Assembly (NCBI GenBank): GCA_029204225.1
Contig: MU832257.1
Coordinates: 1 to 64,000 of the forward strand
Origin: Diphasiastrum complanatum
Taxonomy: Eukaryota; Streptophyta; Lycopodiopsida; Lycopodiales; Lycopodiaceae
Reading direction: 5' to 3'
DNA length: 64,000 nt
How positions within the stretch are numbered: position 1 is the stretch's first letter; each line of letters begins with the position of its first letter. The position numbers and the translations under genes were made by a program. The notes under the pieces are model-generated. The model did no database searches and was not told the origin of the DNA. It saw only the letters and a list, made by a program, of their open reading frames with translations. This document shows positions 59,407 through 64,000 of this stretch, piece after piece.

Positions 59407-61135
59407 TTGCAACGGTGTCGAGATACTTGTTTATCGCTCTCCTCAGAAAAATGTTTTTTTGGTATGAAAGAAGAAATTTTACTTGGTGGACACAAAATAT
59501 CAAACAGAGTGATAGAGGTCGATAAAGATAAAGTTAAGCTTATAAAGAATCTCCTGATACCAACAGATACTAAGAGCTTTCTAAGAACATGTTGGCTACT
59601 ATCGGAGATTTATCCAAAATCATGCCTCTATTGTTGTTGTTCTTACACATCTACTTAAGAAACAAGTGGAATACTTATGGACGAACAAACAACAGAAAGC
59701 ATTCGAAGAACTTAAGTAGAGGTTGATCAATGCTCCTATTCTGAGACCACCAAACTGGGCTATTCTATTTCATAGTTATGTCGATGTTTCTACATTCGCT
59801 ATTGGCATTTGTTTGAGCTAGAAGGATGATCAGAAGAAAGACCATCCCATATACTATGCAAGTCGACAGCTAAGTGCCTCGGAGAAGAATTATTCGGCCA
59901 CAAAAAGGGAAGCACTCGGAATGATTTTTATTGTTAAAAAATTTCAACATTATTTGTTGAGATATGCTTTCATTTTTCATGTTGATCACTATGCTCTAAA
60001 GTATCTCGTGAACAAACCAGATTTATCAGGATGAATTGCTCAATGGATTCTACTTCTGCAAGAATTCACTTATCAAGTAGAATTTCTCCAAGAAAAATAT
60101 CATACAAATGTTGATTATTTATCTCGACTCAGCACGAGAAAAATTACCTATCTTAAGGATCAGATATATCTAAATGGATATGATTTGGAGAAAAAGATAG
60201 TTTTTCAATATAAGGTAGCACCTTATACTGTTATTAACAATGTCCTATACAAGCTTGGTGCTGATCATCAATGAAGAAGATGTCTCGAAACTGAAGATAT
60301 TAAAAAGATTGTACAAGTCTTACATTCAGAAGATGCTGGTAGACACCTTGCTTTAAAGAACACTATTAATAAAATATTGACTGCCAAGTACTGGTGGCCA
60401 ACTATGTTCAAGGATGTATCAAATTATATACGATCGTGTGATCTATGCCAGAGATCTGGAAAACCAATAAAATCAATGAATTGGTCGTTGAAACCAATCC
60501 TGCCTCTTGCACCATTTGAAAAGCCGGGGATTGACTTTGTTAGTCCTAGCAAGTTCGTGACTTGACACACTAAGTGTCGTTATATTATGGTTGCGACAGA
60601 TTATGCCACGAAGAACGTAGAAGTAGAAGTGACGAAACGAAACAATGCAAAAACTGTCGTAGTGTTCTTATTCAAATCTATAATCACAAAATATGGTTGT
60701 CCTCTCAAATTAGTAAGTGACCGTGGTACACATTTCTTAAATGACACAATACGGCTGCTGACAACGTATTTTCTGATTAAACATAGAAAAACAACCCCTT
60801 ATAATCCAAAATCTAATGGGTTGACTGAGAGAGCAAATGGAATGCTTTGCAAGATCCTGAATAAAATTACTATTGCACATGTGACTGATTGGGATTAGAA
60901 ATTACCTTCAGTTCTTTGGACTTATGGAAATATAGAGAAGATCACGACGAAGCAAACACCATATTTTCTCACTTATGGTATGCATCCTATCTTACCTATT
61001 GAATTCGAGGTGCCAACTTTCTGTATACAAGCTCAACGAATAGATGCAGAATGTATTAACGAAAGATTGACAACTATTGAAGAACTATCTGAAGCTCGTT
61101 CGAACTCACAAAAACTAATGCAATTCAAAAGCTTA
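59407..61135 (+). pseudogene. pol: Gypsy-D pol (RT end, RNase H, integrase), different lineage
   Basis: Plus-strand late RT (SEKCFFGMKEEILLGGHKIS, KVKLIKNLLIPTDTKSF). RNase H reads RLINAPILRPPNWAILFHSY, IYYASRQLSASEKNYSATKR and FHVDHYALKYLVNK; the integrase zinc finger has HSEDAGRHLA and CDLCQRSGKP. The integrase core keeps its catalytic acids (MVATDYATKNVEVE, VSDRGTHFLNDT, SNGLTERANGML). Then TPYFLTYGMHPILPIEF and an end at 61135. It has many stops (59655, 59810, 60270, 60565, 60898). The motifs differ from those of Gypsy-B/C/E enough to be another lineage. The 5' side (RT catalytic box, protease, gag) is missing after the Gypsy-C LTR; the right side meets a Copia leader. Confidence 0.9.
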
Positions 61136-61456
61136 TAACTTTTGATTGGCTCAACCAAATGGAATTAAACTGATTGCAACAAAAACTAGACAAAAATAGC
61201 TTCAAAACAAGCTATCAAGCAAGATAAATGGATCAAGCATGAGAGAGAACTCTCAATATGAAATTGGATGTTCCTCACACGTGTCTAAGCACCTAATTCC
61301 ATACAGTACTAGGTCAGACCCAATCAATGCCCTATTGATCTCTTTTGATCCAAAATTAGACAAGATAGCTAGGAAAATGGATCTTGACAATTATTAGCTC
61401 AAGATTGATGAAAAGTTTTCACTTAAATGGATCAAAACGCATGGTAACCTTAGGTA
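61135..61456 (-). other. Copia leader, second copy
   Basis: Homologous to 45820-46130 (leader of the truncated Copia element). No gag is left of it; the sequence ends at the Gypsy-D integrase. Confidence 0.65.
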
Positions 61457-61469
61457 GACTCTATTACCA
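61457..61469 (-). promoter_or_regulatory. Primer-binding site, mutated
   Basis: GACTCTATTACCA on the plus strand (minus-strand TGGTAATAGAGTC) lies next to the LTR start. It matches the Met-tRNA type site with two substitutions. Confidence 0.8.
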
Positions 61470-62140
61470 TGTTGATTTCACACGTGTGGACTGTCCACCA
61501 CATGTACTTGTGATCTCCTAAGGTGTGTAGATGCACCAAGATCAAGACTAGATTGAGATTCAAGATCTATCTTTGATTCTATGGCAAAAACACACTACTA
61601 CATGCATTCAATCATTTCCAACTCTCATTCACACGTATGGGAAGTGTTCCAAAAATAATCTAAGCAAAAACAAGCTGCTCTCCTCGGGTAGAGAGGGAAA
61701 ATCATCATGAGCTCTCGGGTAGAGAGAGAAAGCTAGAAAATCAATTACTCACAAAATCCACTCAATCTCAAAATCAATTAGATCCAAATGAGGAGTACAA
61801 TGATACTAGTAGATCCACGAGCTACCACTATGCTTAACTATGATTGGACCACACTTTGCCACCTCTTAATCCTATTGGACCATTGATCCATTCACCTCTA
61901 AATTCTATTGGACCATTTAAATCTCATCAAACAAAAGTATTACACTTGTCTACACTCTAATTGGCACGAGTTTAGTCTCTTACTCTATTTTGGCTAAATA
62001 GTGGCATTACAAGTGGAAATGGGTAATTTGTCATCTATGCCAAATTTGGTCCTATCAACATCCTACACCTAGATGCTTGATATAAAGAAAAACATAAGAC
62101 CCCTATATCTAACATAGATAATCTTTTTCAATTCTTCACA
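61470..62140 (-). repeat. 5' LTR of a truncated Copia element
   Basis: TGTTGATTTCACACGTGTGG to AATTCTTCACA on the plus strand. Homologous to 46144-46856 (same family, clearly diverged), both on the minus strand with the primer-binding site at the left. Confidence 0.85.
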
Positions 62141-62159
62141 TTATGATCTCAATCCACGT

Positions 62160-63065
62160 GGTGGAGTTATAAAAAATATGCGTGACAATGTAGTTCATGC
62201 TCGTTTGCGTGATTTAGTTGCTTTATATTTTGGTAAAGACTACATGATTGATTGGTAAAGACAAAAATAAAATAATAGAGACTTTATATTCTAAATTTCC
62301 TCAATCCAATGCTTTTAGTAGGACCTGGGCCTTGAATTCAATGTGCCTTTGGATTCGAAACAAAAGGCAATTGATGAGAAGAGCTGTGAGGAATCCCAAG
62401 AATTCCACGAAGCCTGGATGGTGCTCCAAAAGAGATTGGAGGAAGGTGAAAGAGGAATTGTTGCAAAACAATTCCCAAAAGTATGAACAACAACGTAGGG
62501 CCGCCACCGAGAAGCTCTTAAAACATGGCCAAAGTAACTTGGGATCGGGAGGAAGGGGCAATCTAGAGGCCCAATTTGTAAGTGCAATATTTTTTAGTAT
62601 GATTCTATTTTTGTAGTGATATTGTTAATGTTTTTTTTATTGCTAAACTATATTGTATTACTAAACTATGTTTTTTTGTTGAATGTAGCTTAGTAATTTT
62701 GGAAGACACATGACTGCCGTGGAGTAAAAACAAGGTTACGATCATGTATATGCCGGCCTTAAGGCTTTTATGGAATCCCATGGATTGTTTCCAATCGTAA
62801 ACTCTTAACCTTTATTGTTTTGTGATTGTTTACTTTGTGGTTTACAAGTAAGTTTAATCTCAATTTAATTGAATCTTTGATTCTATTTCGTAGAGAGGCT
62901 CTACAACTTCAAGCGTTCGTGATGTGGAAGAAAATGTGAAAAATTTTGAAGAGCAAAATGTGGAAGAGAACGTGAATGAGAGCGAAGGGGAGTTTCAAGA
63001 TGTGGACACCAACGTACACCTACAAGACGAAGGAGGCGAGAGGGGAGGAAGTGATGATGATTAGA
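62160..63065 (+). pseudogene. Unknown gene with three apparent exons
   Basis: Not recognised. Open reading pieces: GVIKNMRDNVVHARLRDLVA and LYFGKDYMIDW (62163-62258); LEFNVPLDSKQKAIDEKSCE, EFHEAWMVLQKRLEEGERG and, after a shift, KYEQQRRAATEKLLKHGQSN and LGSGGRGNLEAQF, ending at a GT donor (GTAAGTG, about 62578). After an AG acceptor near 62690: NFGRHMTAVE, a stop, then YDHVYAGLKAFMESHGL. After a further acceptor near 62893: RGSTTSSVRDVEENVKNF and an acidic tail ending SDDD at 63064. Exons, an acidic tail and position downstream of a TNP2 gene on the same strand would fit the second gene of a CACTA element (TNPA-like), but I see no signature of one. The 5' end is cut off by the Copia LTR. Confidence 0.45.
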
Positions 63066-63780
63066 GGTTTTTAAATTAAATGTAAGATCTTGTCGAAGGC
63101 AATGTAGGAAGGGAGAATTTATTCTCTCATCAATGTACTTTTTTTAAATCAATCAATATAATGTTTTGGCATAACATCATTCTTGCAAAAATTTTGAATG
63201 CATATATTTTTAATTCATGAATGCAAATGTATAGTCTATTGAATGCACATCTATTAAATGCAAATGTATCTATTGATGTATTCAATGCAATGTATAGTCT
63301 ATTTAATGCACATCTATGGAATGCAAATGTATCTATTGATGAATTCAATGCAATTATCTATTTTAGCACATGATTTGCATGCTAGAATGCACAATAGAAA
63401 TTAATGGAAAGCATAATGGAAACCACAATATTATGCATCAATAGATAACACATTAAGTTATCAACTAAATATCAAATGAATCAAAATAAATGTGAATTTA
63501 CCTTTACTATTGTATCTCCATTGTCAATCTTTGCTTTTCCTTTTGCATGCACTTGATCTTTCAATCCTTTGCAATGAAAGCTCTTTTTTCATTTTTCATA
63601 TCCAAGCCTACATCACAAACAAAAAAGATCTTAAAACTTATGATCACAAAACACATACTATTAACATCCATCAATGAACCAAAAACCCTAAACACTCTCA
63701 ATCTTCTCATTCACATTCATCCCCATCTCATTCTCACTCCCATCTATACTCTCTTTTTCTCTCTCTCACACAATAGAAAA
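63066..63780. other. AT-rich spacer with a 63-bp tandem duplication
   Basis: No gene recognised. A tandem repeat lies at 63229-63354 (listed separately). Confidence 0.5.
63229..63354. repeat. Tandem duplication, 63-bp unit, two copies
   Basis: Two adjacent 63-base units starting GTATAGTCTATT, differing at about four positions. They are built of smaller AATGCA words (AATGCAAATGTA, AATGCACATCTAT). Confidence 0.85.
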
Positions 63781-63837
63781 AAGGAGGTCGACATTTTGGT
63801 TCGCGCCAATTTTTTTTTTTTTTGGTCAAAAAAATTT

Positions 63838-64000
63838 GCATGGATTATCCACGTGTGGATAATCCACGCAAAATCCAGAAACTTGATTGCGTGGATACCG
63901 TGTGGATATAAAAAAACTTTATCCACGCGGTATCCAAGGCCCCAGCTCTCTCGATTTCGCGTGGATAAAACAAGTTTTGCGTGGATTATGCACGCGGTAT
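63838..64000. repeat. Block of palindromic GCGTGGAT / ATCCACGC repeats, likely subterminal
   Basis: GCGTGGATAATCCACGC-like words occur in both orientations at about 63838-63854, 63853-63869, 63889-63897, 63921-63928, 63959-63967 and 63979-63995. The same palindrome occurs once at 38314-38330. Dense short repeats in both orientations are typical of transposon subterminal regions such as those of CACTA elements. The block runs off the window. Confidence 0.7.

Overview
This window looks like intergenic DNA of a land-plant nuclear genome. Every recognisable gene belongs to a transposable element: Ty1/Copia and Ty3/Gypsy LTR retrotransposons, a CACTA (En/Spm) transposase, a Mutator-like (SWIM zinc finger) transposase and a non-autonomous hAT element. 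Introns with GT..AG borders, Met-tRNA and Asp-tRNA type primer-binding sites, TG..CA long terminal repeats and AT-rich spacers all fit a plant. I see no host gene, rRNA, tRNA or CRISPR. The species cannot be named from the sequence; only a search or an RT phylogeny could place it.

Layout: a decayed MULE/SWIM gene (335-2650, -). An old Copia relic (3544-4777, -) with a complete, younger Copia element nested in it (4783-10784, -, TATTT target duplication). Copia scraps (10790-13690). A 679-bp hAT-type element with 8-bp target duplication (13886-14564). A 3-kb low-information stretch. A Copia RT scrap (17410-17645, +). The 5' half of a Gypsy element (Gypsy-A, 17646-21373, -). A Copia LTR and a Gypsy gag relic (21829-22810, -). 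A nearly full but 5'-truncated Gypsy element (Gypsy-B, 24940-38140, -), interrupted by an unidentified 3-kb insert. A CACTA transposase gene (39930-43283, +). Two Copia remnants (43450-46856). Gypsy-E parts in head-to-head orientation (46860-50930). The 3' part of another Gypsy element (Gypsy-C, 50930-59321, +). A Gypsy pol of another lineage (59400-61135, +). A Copia leader with LTR (61135-62140, -). A small intron-containing unknown gene (62160-63065, +), and a block of palindromic repeats at the right edge.

The most interesting part is an extra gene (called ORF3 here) lying downstream of integrase, the env position, in three Gypsy copies (B, C and E). It has a conserved N-terminal domain, a Ser/Thr/Pro-rich linker, a coiled coil and, in the two copies that retain it (B and C), a conserved C-terminal domain. 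It appears to define a Gypsy lineage with a gag carrying four zinc knuckles. A 10-base motif (GGCGAAGGTT and variants) is scattered through non-coding parts of these elements. Gypsy-A and Gypsy-C have very similar LTRs in opposite orientation and complementary missing halves, so they may be one element split by an inversion; Gypsy-E shows a second, clearer inversion signature. The CACTA transposase, the unknown gene at 62-63 kb and similar GCGTGGAT palindromes at 38.3 kb and 63.8-64 kb suggest one large CACTA-like element broken up by nested retrotransposons.

Nearly all genes carry frameshifts or stops. The nested Copia element at 4783-10784 is the best preserved.
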